Shown: positions 1-11,692, numbered from the stretch's first letter. The stretch is 64,000 nucleotides of DNA from Stutzerimonas stutzeri (GCA_002387205.1 DGLA01000020.1:1-64000), one strand, 5' to 3'. The notes: generated by a model not told the origin, from the letters alone. Made by a program: numbers and translations.

Positions 1-28
1 TCGGGGGTTTGTCTTTGGGCCAATAAAC

Positions 29-115
29 GGTTCATCGCGCCTTGCCGGGGACAGCGGCCGGAATCGCTCCATAAACCTCCGTGCAAGAGATCGCCTCTGG
101 CTACGTCCATAGGCA
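29..115 (-). pseudogene. possible relic of an ISL3-family element end
   Basis: Positions 29-50 resemble the left end of the intact ISL3-family element at 2483 (first ten bases GGTTCATCGC identical, then a similar CCGGGG run). Read on the minus strand, the sequence ends in I-P-A-A-V-P-G-K-A-R-stop, compared with I-K-A-A-S-P-G-K-V-R-stop in the ISL3 transposase at 2486. This suggests the tail of a second, diverged ISL3-type transposase abutting the IS3-family element. The match is short and an in-frame stop lies just upstream, so this is only a relic at best. Confidence 0.3.
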
Positions 116-123
116 TGTAGTGG

Positions 124-412
124 TCAACCCATCCCGGACAGTGGGTTAAGTTTTTCTTCGGCCACCGCAGGCGGTAACCCGTCGTTGAATTGATGCGGCC
201 TGACCCAGTTGTAGCGGTGCATCAGGTAATAGCTGATGTCTCGCTGTGCTTGCTGAGCTGTAAGGTAACCGGTCTGCGGTATCCATTCCGACTTCAGGCT
301 GCTGAACAGGCGTTCCAACGGCGAATCATCCCAACAATTACCCCGGCGGCTCATGCTCTGCTGCATTCGGTAGCGCCATAGCCGCTGCCGGAACAAGCGG
401 CTGGCGTAATGG
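124..412 (-). pseudogene. IS3-family transposase OrfB, C-terminal fragment
   Basis: This is the C-terminal third of the orfB integrase. It reads Y-A-S-R-L-F-R-Q-R-L-W-R-Y, then G-N-C-W-D-D-S-P-L-E-R-L-F, whose E is the last residue of the DDE catalytic triad, and ends in the usual HxYNxxRPHQ-like region. It continues the fragment at 1864-2418: removing 413-1863 joins D-Q-G-S-H to Y-A-S-R in frame. It has no start of its own and cannot make a working transposase. Confidence 0.85.
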
Positions 413-438
413 GCGGATTCAACCGGTCGTCGCAACAC
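411..438 (+). repeat. IS30-family left terminal inverted repeat
   Basis: The 28 bases starting GGGCGGATTC and ending CGCAACAC are the reverse complement of 1833-1860 with one mismatch. TGG at 410-412 and again at 1861-1863 fits a 3-bp target duplication, so the true element edge is probably base 413. Confidence 0.75.
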
Positions 439-1860
439 CTTTGATCGAGGTGTCTATGGGGCGACCCGCAGGGTGGATGCAAAGTTTGACGGGACGAGGA
501 GCGATGCGCTCGCCAGGTGCGCCGTCACTTCGCAATGAAATCGAGCGGCTGTTTTGGGAGCAGATCGCAACCGGGATCACAAGCGAAAAGGCAGCGGAGG
601 CCGTTGGCATATCATCAGCGGTAGGCACACGCTGGTTTCGTCATCGGGGCGGGATGCCATTATTCATGTCGAACCACATATCAGGAAGGTACTTATCGTT
701 CGAAGAGCGAGAAGAGATTGGGCTGCTTCGGGCGCAAAGTGTTGGCATGCATGAGATTGCCCGTCGTCTTGGACGAAGCCCATCGACAGTTTCACGGGAG
801 CTGACACGTAATGCTGCAACTCGTTGCGGTCGACTTGAGTATCGAGCTTCAGTCGCGCAATGGAAGGCAGAACTGGTTGCCAAGAGGCCGAAGCCAGCGA
901 AACTGGTGACTAACCCGCGACTGCGTCACTACGTGCAAGACCGCCTGGAGGGTAAGGTTCACGACGCTGATGGCCGTGAGATTGCTGGACCTCGACAAGC
1001 TCCGTTCAAAGGCCGAAATAAACCACATCGCAGTGACCGTAAATGGGTCAATGGCTGGTCGCCCGAACAGATTAGCCACCGGCTACAGATCGATTTTCCG
1101 GACGACGAATCCATGCGCATCTCTCACGAAGCCATATATCAGGCCCTCTACATTCAGGGTCGGGGGGCTCTCAAGCGCGAACTGGTGAGCTGCCTGCGCA
1201 CAGGGAGGGCATTGCGCGTGCCGAGAGCCAGGGCACAGGCCAAAGCGTGGGCACACGTCAGTGAGGACGTCATGATCTCCAGTCGCCCTGCGGAGGTGGA
1301 AGACCGGGCTGTACCAGGGCATTGGGAGGGCGACCTGATCATCGGCCTGAACCACTCTGCGATTGGAACGCTAGTCGAGCGCTCAACTCGTTTACCATGC
1401 TCGTTCATCTGCCTCCCGAGGAAGGTTACGGGCTAATTCCCCGAACCAAGAACGGCCCGGCGCTTGCCGGCTACGGGACTGTCACCATGGCTAACGCATT
1501 GAAGAAAACGGTAATTGATCTTCCCGTCGAACTGTGGCGATCTTTGACTTGGGATCGTGGGAAGGAGCTATCGGATCACGTTCGATTTACCATCGAATCT
1601 GGAGTGAAGGTCTTCTTCGCTGGCCCCATAGTCCATTGCAGCGCGGCACAAACGAGAATACAAACGGTCTTCTGCGCCAATGTTTCCCGAAAGGTACCGA
1701 CCTGTCTCGCTGGAGTGCCCAAGAGATCCAGGCCGTAGCCCACGCGCTAAACACGAGACCCCGAAAAACACTCGGCTGGAAAACACCCGCCCGAATCGCT
1801 GAACGAATATCTAAAATCTATACAACAACCCAGTGTTGCGACGGCCGGTTGAATCCGCCC
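413..1860 (+). mobile_element. IS30-family insertion sequence inside IS3 orfB
   Basis: The roughly 1.45-kb element has 28-bp terminal inverted repeats, a probable TGG target duplication and a single transposase gene with IS30 features. It splits the IS3-family orfB between D-Q-G-S-H and Y-A-S-R, so it arrived after the IS3 element. Its own transposase frame is broken twice, so it is now probably immobile unless a complete copy elsewhere acts in trans. Confidence 0.85.
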
Positions 1861-1872
1861 TGGCTGCCCTGA
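456..1872 (+). pseudogene. IS30-family transposase, two frameshifts
   Basis: The ATG at 456 follows a GAGG ribosome binding site and starts M-G-R-P-A-G-W-M-Q. The N-terminal half has an IS30-type helix-turn-helix (S-F-E-E-R-E-E-I-G-L-L, then R-R-L-G-R-S-P-S-T-V-S-R-E-L). The catalytic core has G-H-W-E-G-D-L-I (first D), W-D-R-G-K-E (second D) and N-E-N-T-N-G-L-L-R-Q (E). Two single-base deletions break it. One is near 1394, where TTTACC replaces the expected TTCACC reading. The other is near 1626, in a run of C (four where five are expected). The residue before the second break is also changed (G for the usual D). The end of the frame runs through the terminal repeat into IS3 sequence. Decay is more likely than sequencing error because there are several changes, but the C-run one could be either. 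Confidence 0.85.
1833..1860 (-). repeat. IS30-family right terminal inverted repeat
   Basis: This 28-base repeat (GTGTTGCGACGG through GAATCCGCCC) is the inverted partner of 411-438, differing at one base. Confidence 0.75.
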
Positions 1873-2418
1873 TCCGAGTGGAACAGCACCTGCTGTGGCT
1901 TGCCGCGCTGTTCATAGGCCATATCGAGGGCTTTGATTACCAGCTCGGCATCCGGTTTGGCGGAGAACGCCCAGCCAACCACCCGACGCGTGTGCAGATC
2001 CAGCACCGCGGCCAGGTAATGCCAACGACCTTGCGCCCAGACGTAGGTGATGTCGCCGCACCACGCTTGGTTCGGGCGTTGGACTGCGAACTTACGGTTC
2101 AGTCGATTCGGGATATCCGGGCTCAATCGTGGCCTGTTTGTAGGCGTGCGAGCCCGGCTGCTTGCTGACCAGCCCCAACTCACGCATCAGTCGACGCACA
2201 CGGAAACGGCCATTCTCCACGCCGTCCTCGCGCAGCATGCCCAGGATGCTTAGGCTGCCAGTCGAGCCCCGGCTTTTGCTAAACAACTCGTTAACCCGGC
2301 TACGTAGCGCGAAGCGACGAGCATCTACACGGCGACGTCGAAGGCGATGGGCGTAGTAGCAAGATCGCGGCACATCGAAGGCTGAACAGACCACTTCTAC
2401 CGGTTCCCGCTCACTCAA
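1864..2418 (-). pseudogene. IS3-family transposase OrfB, N-terminal part, frameshifted
   Basis: This starts S-E-R-E-P-V-E-V-V-C-S-A-F with the IS3 orfB helical region (S-C-Y-Y-A-H-R-L-R-R-R). After Q-A-T-I-E near 2115 the frame shifts, and the rve integrase core resumes as P-D-I-P-N-R-L-N-R, then N-Q-A-W-C-G-D-I-T-Y-V-W (first catalytic D) and F-H-S-D-Q-G-S (second D). The IS30 element follows. The frameshift and the insertion each inactivate it. In intact relatives orfB is made by -1 frameshifting from orfA. Confidence 0.85.
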
Positions 2419-2426
2419 CTGGTCTA

Positions 2427-2482
2427 TCAGCGCATACGATCGAGTTCGTCCGAAATCAAGAAAGCGGTAGCCTTTTTTTTAA
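2427..2482 (-). pseudogene. IS3-family OrfA, last residues
   Basis: On the minus strand a run of eight A followed by G reads K-K-A-T-A-F-L-I-S-D-E-L-D-R-M-R-stop, the normal end of IS3-family OrfA. The A-run is the usual slippery site for orfA-orfB frameshifting. The rest of orfA lies at 3742-4017, beyond the ISL3-family insertion. Confidence 0.7.
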
Positions 2483-3770
2483 GGTTCATCGCACTTTCCC
2501 GGGGGAGGCAGCCTTGATTTTCAGGAAGAAGTAGTCCGAGTCCCGGAAGCCATAGGCCATGCGCTTGATCACCTTGATGCGGTTGTTCACACTTTCCAGC
2601 AAGCTGGTGTGCATGGGGAAGCGAGCACTGGCCAGGATGCCGCGGGCATAGCGTTTAAGATTCTTGGCGAAGCGCTGCAGTGGAGCCAGCCCACTTTCCC
2701 TAGCGTGGCGCAGCCAGTCTCGCCAGCGCCGCCAACCGTCCCGCACACTGGGGGCGTACCAGATTTCCTTCAGCGTATCCTTGAGCACATAGACCGTGGC
2801 CAAGGGTTGGTTAGCCGCCAGCAGTTCCTGCAGTTGCACAGCCTGTTCCGGCTTGAGGTTTTCCGCGTTACGCAGCAGCATCCAGCGGCTGCCCTTGACC
2901 ACCTTGCGGGCCGGCTTGTCGTGCTTGAGCGCATTGGCCTGATCCACGCGGATGCGGTCGACCACTTCACGTCCGTAGCGTGCAACGATGTGAAAGAGGT
3001 CGTATACCACTTCCGCTTGGGGGCAATGCTGCTTTACCTCCAGGTCGAAGGCGGTGTTCATGTCCATGGCTACGGCTTCGATCTGCTGACAGCGCTCACC
3101 CAGCAACTCGAAAAAGGGGCGGATCGCTTCGCGGCTGTTGCCGTGACCGACCCACAAGACTCGCGTGCGCTCGAGATCCATGATCACCGTGGCGTAGCGA
3201 TGGCCCTTGTGCAGAGCAAACTCGTCCATCACCAGGCGGCGCACATCGCCCGGCTCGAAATCCCCGACACACCTCTCCAAGCGGCGCTTATCTAGCGTCT
3301 TGATGGTATGCCAGTGCAGCCCGGTCAAGCGACTGACATGGCTGATGGGCAGCACTTGCAGCAAGCCCTCAACCCAGCTCTGCAGGCGCCGGGTCAGGCG
3401 GGAGCCCGGCTCCAACCAATCGATCCGCTCGGTCATTCGCCCACAGTGCAAACAGTCGACGCGACGCACGGGCAGTTGGAGCAGAACCCGCTGATCCAGC
3501 AGGTCACGGTCTTTAACCTGGCGAAGCCGCCGCTCATGAATCAACGGGCTGGGCCGGTTGCAGCGTCCACACCTGGGCAGGTAGTTAGCCAAGGGTTCCA
3601 GCTCAATCAGCAGGGTGTTTTCAGCAGCGTCAACAGCGGGGTGGCAGGCGACAACTTGGTAGCCTGGCCAGAAAGCGGAAAGATCAATAGGATGCACGGC
3701 GACAGCAGGGACAGGTGAGTGGTGTGTTTGGCGACTGCCATTTACCTGCTTCCCTGACTGTCAATCCTCT
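2483..3770 (-). mobile_element. ISL3-family insertion sequence
   Basis: The left edge GGTTCATCGCACTTTCCCGG at 2483 overlaps the transposase stop codon, as is common in ISL3 elements. The right edge is placed near 3770, where IS3 orfA sequence resumes (K-E-R after E-R-E). I could not find a clear matching inverted repeat or an 8-bp target duplication on the right, so that end may be altered and the coordinate is approximate. Confidence 0.65.
2486..3697 (-). CDS. ISL3-family transposase
   Basis: The 403-residue protein is full length for the family. The N-terminus has a zinc-ribbon-like cysteine set (C-G-R-C-N-R at about 41 and C-L-H-C-G-R at about 83), followed by a helix-turn-helix region (I-S-H-V-S-R-L-T-G-L-H-W-H-T-I-K). 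The DDE_Tnp_ISL3 domain starts at L-V-M-D-E-F-A-L-H-K-G-H with the first catalytic D. A second D lies in A-V-A-M-D-M-N-T-A-F, and the E is probably in H-T-S-L-L-E-S-V-N-N-R-I-K near the end. The frame is uninterrupted, so it is the only transposase in this IS nest that could be active. It lies inside the IS3-family orfA and reads in the same direction. Confidence 0.9.
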   Translation of the reverse strand: MHPIDLSAFWPGYQVVACHPAVDAAENTLLIELEPLANYLPRCGRCNRPSPLIHERRLRQVKDRDLLDQRVLLQLPVRRVDCLHCGRMTERIDWLEPGSRLTRRLQSWVEGLLQVLPISHVSRLTGLHWHTIKTLDKRRLERCVGDFEPGDVRRLVMDEFALHKGHRYATVIMDLERTRVLWVGHGNSREAIRPFFELLGERCQQIEAVAMDMNTAFDLEVKQHCPQAEVVYDLFHIVARYGREVVDRIRVDQANALKHDKPARKVVKGSRWMLLRNAENLKPEQAVQLQELLAANQPLATVYVLKDTLKEIWYAPSVRDGWRRWRDWLRHARESGLAPLQRFAKNLKRYARGILASARFPMHTSLLESVNNRIKVIKRMAYGFRDSDYFFLKIKAASPGKVR

Positions 3771-4017
3771 CTTTCTCCCGCTCCAGCCGGTTGATCCCGG
3801 CCTCTAGCTCCTGGATCTTCTGCTGCTCGGGTGTCAGCGCTTTGCTTTTTGGGGTAACTCCCTGGCGCTCGTCTTGGAGTTGCTTCACCCATCGCCGCAA
3901 AGCCGAGTCCACGACGCCCAGCGAACGGCAGGCCTCGATATGGCTGTAGCCTGATGATACCAAGGCAGCTGCCTCTCGTTTGAACTCGGCGGAAAACGTA
4001 CGTCGTTGCTTGCTCAT
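3742..4017 (-). pseudogene. IS3-family transposase OrfA, N-terminal part
   Basis: This starts M-S-K-Q-R-R-T-F-S-A-E-F-K-R-E-A-A, the classic HTH_Tnp_1 domain of IS3-family OrfA, with the second helix in H-I-E-A-C-R-S-L-G-V-V-D-S-A-L-R-R-W. A leucine-zipper-like coil follows (I-Q-E-L-E-A-G-I-N-R-L-E-R-E-K). The last few residues before the stop are encoded by the inserted ISL3-family element. The missing end is at 2427-2482. Confidence 0.85.
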
Positions 4018-4081
4018 CGAACATCTATTAATGGCGAGGATTTTCGCCTAAATCGGTGTCCGGAATCAGTAGACCACTACA

Positions 4082-4525
4082 GTAGGTGAAGTACACGTCT
4101 TCCAGGTGGGTGAAGTGGGACATGTTCGGGTCCTGGCAGTTGGGCATGCGCGACTGCACATCGACGATGACTGCATCTTCCAGTTCGATGGTGAAGTAGT
4201 GTTCCTGGGTGCCGGTGGCGGAGGTGCGGTACCACTCCAGGCGGCACTTGTTCAGCCGCTCGCCGGAGGTCAGGGCGTTGAAGATCAGCGGCGACGACTT
4301 GTCGAACACCTTGGTGATCATCAGGGGCTTGTGCACGCGCTGGCCGGTGGGCTGGCCGGACTGAGGGTCGCGCGGGATGATGACCTGGTGTTGGAAAGCC
4401 TGCACCAGAATCTGGTCTTCGTGTCCTTCCTGGAAGATATTGCCGACCGAGTCCTCGGTGAAGGTTCCTGCGGTGATCAGACCTTGCTTGGTGCCTTCGA
4501 GGGACAGATACGCGGGTGTTGGCAT
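4082..4525 (-). pseudogene. hcp: Hcp (TssD) type VI secretion tube protein, C-terminus cut off by IS
   Basis: Hcp forms stacked hexameric rings that make the inner tube of the type VI secretion system and can carry effectors. The 148 native residues begin M-P-T-P-A-Y-L-S-L-E-G and contain the family signatures G-L-I-T-A-G, H-K-P-L-M-I-T-K-V-F-D-K-S-S-P, H-Y-F-T-I-E-L and H-F-T-H-L-E-D-V-Y-F-T-Y. The family is usually about 170 residues. Here the IS3-family end begins right after F-T-Y, and the reading frame continues 17 codons into IS sequence. The normal final segment is lost and is not found on the far side of the IS. An AAGGAG ribosome binding site precedes the ATG. No other type VI genes are visible, so this was probably an orphan hcp. 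Confidence 0.85.
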
Positions 4526-4572
4526 GAACGCTCTCCTTGCCTTGTTGAATGCCGGAATGGCTCCTCAACAAT

Positions 4573-4588
4573 TACAAGCGGCGTGCCA
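4573..4588 (-). promoter_or_regulatory. sigma-54 type promoter of hcp
   Basis: The minus strand reads TGGCACGCCGCTTGTA, with the -24 element CTGGCACG matching consensus, correct four-base spacing, and a -12 element TTGTA (consensus TTGCA). It lies about 50 bp upstream of the hcp start. Orphan hcp genes in Pseudomonas and Vibrio are known to use RpoN, which supports the call. Confidence 0.65.
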
Positions 4589-4803
4589 GCTATGATAAAC
4601 CTTTTATATTCAATGGGTTAAAACTTTTATTGAGGGCCCGGATATCTGCTCTGGGCCGTTGCTCACATTTAGTTGGGCAATATCCTGCCAGCAGCTGCGC
4701 AGGAAATGGCGCAGATGTATCGCAGCCCTCCATTGCTCGCTTCACCTCGATAAACCGGGCGTCACGAGCCAGAGTCTGCGCAGCATCTTGCGCAGCCTAT
4801 GCG

Positions 4804-6264
4804 TCAGGACGAGCAGCTGATTTCCAGATGTTTGCCCCATTCAGGTGGCCGCTCGGCGTAGCGCTCCATGCCCGGCTGCTCATCGAAGGGCCGGCTGAGC
4901 ACGGCGTGCAGCTCACGCACCGGGCCATAATCGCCGCCTTCTGCGGCCTCGATGGCCTGCTGGGCGAGGTAGTTGCGCAGGATGTACTTTGGATTGGCCG
5001 CATGCATGCGCTGCTGACGCGCCTCGGGGTCTCCGCCCTCGCGGTCGCTGCGGGCGCGATACTCGGCGGCCCAGTCGTCGAAAGCGCGGATGTCGATGAA
5101 ATCCTCCCGCAGGCGAGTTGCCGCTTGCTCGGGCGGGCTGTTGCCGAGCTCGCGAAAGAAGCGCGTGTAGTCGATGGCGCTGCCCTGCATGAGCTGTAGC
5201 AAGCGCTGGATCAGCGCTTTGTCGCCTTCCTCGGCCGTCTGGAAGCCGAGCCGTTTGCTCATCAGGCCGAGCCACGCCGCTTCGTAAATCGGCAGGAAAA
5301 GGTCCATGGTTGCGCGCAGCTGTTCAATGGCGATGAAGGGCGTCAGCGCCTGCGCCAGCGCGGCGAGGTTCCAGTGAGCGATCGGCACCTGGTTCTCGTA
5401 GGAGTAGCGGCCGGCATGGTCGGAGTGGTTGCAGATGAAGCGTGCATCGAAGTCGTCGAGGAACGCGTAGGGGCCGAAGTCGAAGGTGATGCCCAGGATC
5501 GACATGTTGTCGGTGTTCATCACGCCGTGGCAGAAGCCGTACGCCTGCCATTTTGCGACCATCTCGGCGGTGCGCTCCAGTACTTCACGGAAGAAGGAGT
5601 GGTACGGCTCCGGGTGTTCAACACAATCGGGGAAGTGGCTCTCGACAACATGATCGAGCAGCTTTTTCAGCTCGTCATGCTGCTTGGTGTAGTAGAAGAA
5701 TTCGAAATGACCAAAACGGACGTGGCTGGGCGCAAGGCGCATCAGCATGGCGCCGCGTTCCTGGCGTTCGCGGTAGACCGGCGTATCCGAGCTGGTTACG
5801 CAGAGCGCCCGCGAACTGGGAATGCCCAGCGCATGCAGGTGCTCGCTGGCCAGGAACTCGCGGATCGAGGAACGCAGCACGGCGCGGCCATCGCCCATGC
5901 GCGAGTAGGGCGTCATGCCGGCGCCCTTGAGGTGAAGGTCCCAGTGCTCTCCGGCTTCGTTGATCACTTCACCGAGCAACAGACCGCGGCCATCGCCCAG
6001 TTGCGGGTTGTAGCTGCCGAACTGGTGCCCGGAGTAGACCATCGCGCGCGGCTGCGCCGTGCTCCAGAGCTTGTGGCCGGAGAACAGTTCGGTGAACATC
6101 GGATCGTCCCTGGTTGCCGGCTCTAGATCGAGCAAGGCCATGGCTGATTCGCTGGCAACCACCAGTCGCGGTGCTTCCAACGGCTGAGGTGTCACCTCGG
6201 TGGAGAACACCTCGCCCAGGCGGGCGAAGCGGTTGTCGAAATGCAGCTCGGTCAGCGTCTTCAC
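4804..6264 (-). CDS. selO: SelO protein adenylyltransferase (YdiU/UPF0061)
   Basis: SelO is a pseudokinase-fold enzyme that transfers AMP from ATP to Ser/Thr/Tyr of target proteins and is linked to oxidative stress. Family motifs are present: V-Y-S-G-H-Q-F-G near residue 75, Q-L-G-D-G-R-G, L-K-G-A-G-M-T-P-Y-S-R, G-R-A-V-L-R-S-S-I-R-E-F, H-G-V-M-N-T-D-N-M-S and F-D-F-G-P-Y-A-F-L-D. The end is C-S-S, with ordinary Cys where eukaryotic forms place selenocysteine a few residues from the end. I chose GTG 6264 (K-T-L-T-E-L-H-F-D-N-R-F) because GGAG sits six bases upstream and homologues start there. An in-frame GTG at 6309 would add 15 unlikely residues. This gives about 486 residues, normal for the family. 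Confidence 0.92.
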   Translation of the reverse strand: MKTLTELHFDNRFARLGEVFSTEVTPQPLEAPRLVVASESAMALLDLEPATRDDPMFTELFSGHKLWSTAQPRAMVYSGHQFGSYNPQLGDGRGLLLGEVINEAGEHWDLHLKGAGMTPYSRMGDGRAVLRSSIREFLASEHLHALGIPSSRALCVTSSDTPVYRERQERGAMLMRLAPSHVRFGHFEFFYYTKQHDELKKLLDHVVESHFPDCVEHPEPYHSFFREVLERTAEMVAKWQAYGFCHGVMNTDNMSILGITFDFGPYAFLDDFDARFICNHSDHAGRYSYENQVPIAHWNLAALAQALTPFIAIEQLRATMDLFLPIYEAAWLGLMSKRLGFQTAEEGDKALIQRLLQLMQGSAIDYTRFFRELGNSPPEQAATRLREDFIDIRAFDDWAAEYRARSDREGGDPEARQQRMHAANPKYILRNYLAQQAIEAAEGGDYGPVRELHAVLSRPFDEQPGMERYAERPPEWGKHLEISCSS

Positions 6265-6344
6265 GTGGGCTCCGGCGTTGTGCGGGTAAGCGCCTGGAGG
6301 GAGGCGCACTCATGGTTTGGAGGCCAAGCCGAAGGCGACGTTCC

Positions 6345-9647
<3,303 letters not shown>

Positions 9648-9757
9648 GGATACTATCGAGATGGACAAAAGAGTGCGGAGTCTAAGGGCTGCCAGCAGCC
9701 TAGGCGAGCCCATAGATCGGAACGCTCTGCGACGGTACTCCGCCGCCGTGCAGCCGG

Positions 9758-11503
9758 CTAGAAATGCAGCGACGGCCCGGGCTTGTCGCCCTCGGGAAAC
9801 TTCAGGCCGACCTTGCGCACCTCGCCGTGCTCCATGGCGGCGATGGTCCAGGTCAGGCCGTTCCACTCCACCTGGTCGCCAATGACCGGCTTGCCGCCGA
9901 CGCGTTCGGCCATGAACTGTCCGATCTGCTGGTTACCGTCGACTTCGCCCAGTTTCAACCCATAGAGGGCGGCCAGTGCGCTCATCTCGGCCTCGCTTTC
10001 CAGGATGAAATCGCCGAAGAAGCGCATGTCACGGCCGCGCTGTGGCGCTTCGCTGAACAGCTTGCCGAGCGCCGGAAGGTCTTCTTCGTGGCCGATGACG
10101 CAAAGGATGTCGTCGACTTGCAGGCGGGTGCTGCCCGACGGGTGCAGCAGTGCCTTGCCACGAAACAGCGCGGCGATGCGGGTGCCGGTCGGCATCTTCA
10201 GTTCACGCAGGGCGGCGCCGACGCACCACTTCTTGGCGGTCAGGCGATAGATGAACAGTTCCCACTGGCTGGTGGTGTGGATCTGCAAGCCCGCACGTGA
10301 AATCGGCAGAGGCGACGGCGGGACCTCGACCTTGGCCTTCTTGGCTGCCCAGGTCAGCGTCGTGCCTTGCAGCAGCAGGGACACCAGCACGATGAAGAAC
10401 GCCACGTTGAAGAACAGCTGGGCGTTCTCCAGCCCTGCCATCAACGGGAAGACCGCGAGGATCACCGGCACCGCCCCGCGCAGGCCGATCCAGGAAATGA
10501 ACAGGCGTTCACGAAGGTGGAAGCTGCGAAACGGCGCCAGGCCGATGAATACGGCCAGTGGCCGCGCAAAGAGGATCATCCACAGGGACAGCGCCAGCGC
10601 CGGCAGGGCGATGGGCAAGAGTTCGCTGGGTGTCAGCAGCAGACCGAGCACCAGGAACATCCCGATCTGGCTGAGCCAGGCCAGACCATCGAACATGTGC
10701 AGGATGCCGTGGCGGTTGCGGATGGGACGGTTGCCCAGCAGCAGACCACAGACGTAGACCGCGAGGATTCCGCTGCCGCCGATGGCGCCGGACAGCGCGT
10801 AGATCATGATGCCGCCGGCTACGGCCAGCAGCGGGTAGAGCCCGTCCGCGACCGAAAGGCGGTTGATCAGATACAGCAGCAGCCAGCCACCGGCCAGGCC
10901 GAGCAGGGTGCCGATGCCGAACTGTTGCAGCAGGCTGACGAAGAAGCCCCAGCCGAAGCTGGTCTGGCCTGAGGCGAGCATGTCGATCAGCGCGACGGTC
11001 AGGAACATGGCCATCGGGTCGTTGCTGCCCGACTCGATTTCCAGCGTGGAGCCGACCCGCTCGTTGAGCCCGCGGCCGTTGAGCAGGTTGAACACCACCG
11101 CAGCGTCCGTCGAGCCAACGATGGCGCCGATCAGCAGGCCCTGCATCATGGGAAGATCAAACAGCCAGGCCGCCGCCAGCCCGGTCAGGCCGGACGTGAC
11201 CACGACACCGGCGGTCGCCAGGGAAAAGGCCGGCCAGAGCGCTACGCGGAAGGTGGCGGCGCGGGTGCGCATGCCGCCGTCGAGCAGGATGATCGCCAGG
11301 GCCAGGTTGCTGATCAGAAAGGCCAGCGAGTAATCGTCGAAGACGATGCCGCCGATGCCATCGACGCCGGCGAGCATGCCGACGGCAAGAAAGATCACCA
11401 GGATAGGCACACCGAGCCGAGCCGACAGAGAGCTCATCAGAATGCTTGCCGCAACCAACAGGGCGCCAACAAAGAACAGTTGGTTGATGTTGCCGATATC
11501 CAA
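9758..11503 (-). CDS. nhaP2: K+/H+ antiporter of the NhaP2/CvrA type
   Basis: This 581-residue CPA1-family antiporter exports K+ (or Na+) in exchange for protons across the inner membrane. About 12 membrane helices fill residues 1-390, with the conserved ion-binding region G-S-T-D-A-A-V-V-F and E-S-G-S-N-D-P-M-A. A TrkA-C (RCK_C) domain follows around residues 400-485 (L-R-E-L-K-M-P-T-G-T-R-I-A-A-L), and a CorC_HlyC-like C-terminal domain ends the protein. This layout is typical of NhaP2. The start codon is TTG, with GGAGAG five bases upstream and no better ATG nearby. The downstream mscK gene, also osmotic, suggests a shared osmoregulatory role. Confidence 0.9.
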   Translation of the reverse strand: MDIGNINQLFFVGALLVAASILMSSLSARLGVPILVIFLAVGMLAGVDGIGGIVFDDYSLAFLISNLALAIILLDGGMRTRAATFRVALWPAFSLATAGVVVTSGLTGLAAAWLFDLPMMQGLLIGAIVGSTDAAVVFNLLNGRGLNERVGSTLEIESGSNDPMAMFLTVALIDMLASGQTSFGWGFFVSLLQQFGIGTLLGLAGGWLLLYLINRLSVADGLYPLLAVAGGIMIYALSGAIGGSGILAVYVCGLLLGNRPIRNRHGILHMFDGLAWLSQIGMFLVLGLLLTPSELLPIALPALALSLWMILFARPLAVFIGLAPFRSFHLRERLFISWIGLRGAVPVILAVFPLMAGLENAQLFFNVAFFIVLVSLLLQGTTLTWAAKKAKVEVPPSPLPISRAGLQIHTTSQWELFIYRLTAKKWCVGAALRELKMPTGTRIAALFRGKALLHPSGSTRLQVDDILCVIGHEEDLPALGKLFSEAPQRGRDMRFFGDFILESEAEMSALAALYGLKLGEVDGNQQIGQFMAERVGGKPVIGDQVEWNGLTWTIAAMEHGEVRKVGLKFPEGDKPGPSLHF

Positions 11504-11584
11504 GCGCGCTCTCCGAGGTTAGTGCCGCTACGAACATGCAGGGCGCATGCCAGCGATTCTAACCCGCGGTTTTGACGTGCTGTC

Positions 11585-11609
11585 AAAAAAGCCCGGCGGA
11601 GCGACGGGC
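11585..11609 (-). terminator. rho-independent terminator after the acyl-CoA dehydrogenase
   Basis: On the minus strand a GCCCG/CGGGC stem is followed by TTTTTT. It lies about 85-110 bp past the stop of the gene at 11693-13495 and upstream of the antiporter. Confidence 0.7.
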
Positions 11610-11692
11610 GTTTCGGAAAAGGCGGAGCTGCTTATGGTCCTGCGAGCTGGTGGACGTCGGCACGGCCTATCCGGTGCGTGCCGGGGGTTGGA

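Larger units (their letters stand above)
116..4081 (-). mobile_element. IS3-family insertion sequence, interrupted by two other IS elements
   Basis: The ends are inverted: TGTAGTGGTC at 116-125 and its reverse complement at 4072-4081, with further matching to a shared TCCGGACA. Transposase genes run on the minus strand: orfA begins at 4017 and orfB ends at 124. The element is broken twice, by an ISL3-family element between about 2483 and 3770 inside the end of orfA, and by an IS30-family element at 413-1860 inside orfB. Flanking bases (GCA and GTA) do not form a target duplication, so one flank was probably lost by deletion or recombination. The right end sits inside an hcp gene. Confidence 0.8.

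Noticed and set aside
190..381. Plus-strand 63-codon frame in the IS3 fragment
   Set aside because: It is the antisense shadow of the orfB C-terminal fragment.
4610..4670. Terminator hairpin downstream of selO (GGGCCC...GGGCC)
   Set aside because: The stem is short with a 13-base loop and no T run on the minus strand.
9648..9866. N-terminal extension of the MscK protein
   Set aside because: It would place Arg-rich sequence before a clear signal peptide and overlap the antiporter gene; ATG 9647 is the natural start.
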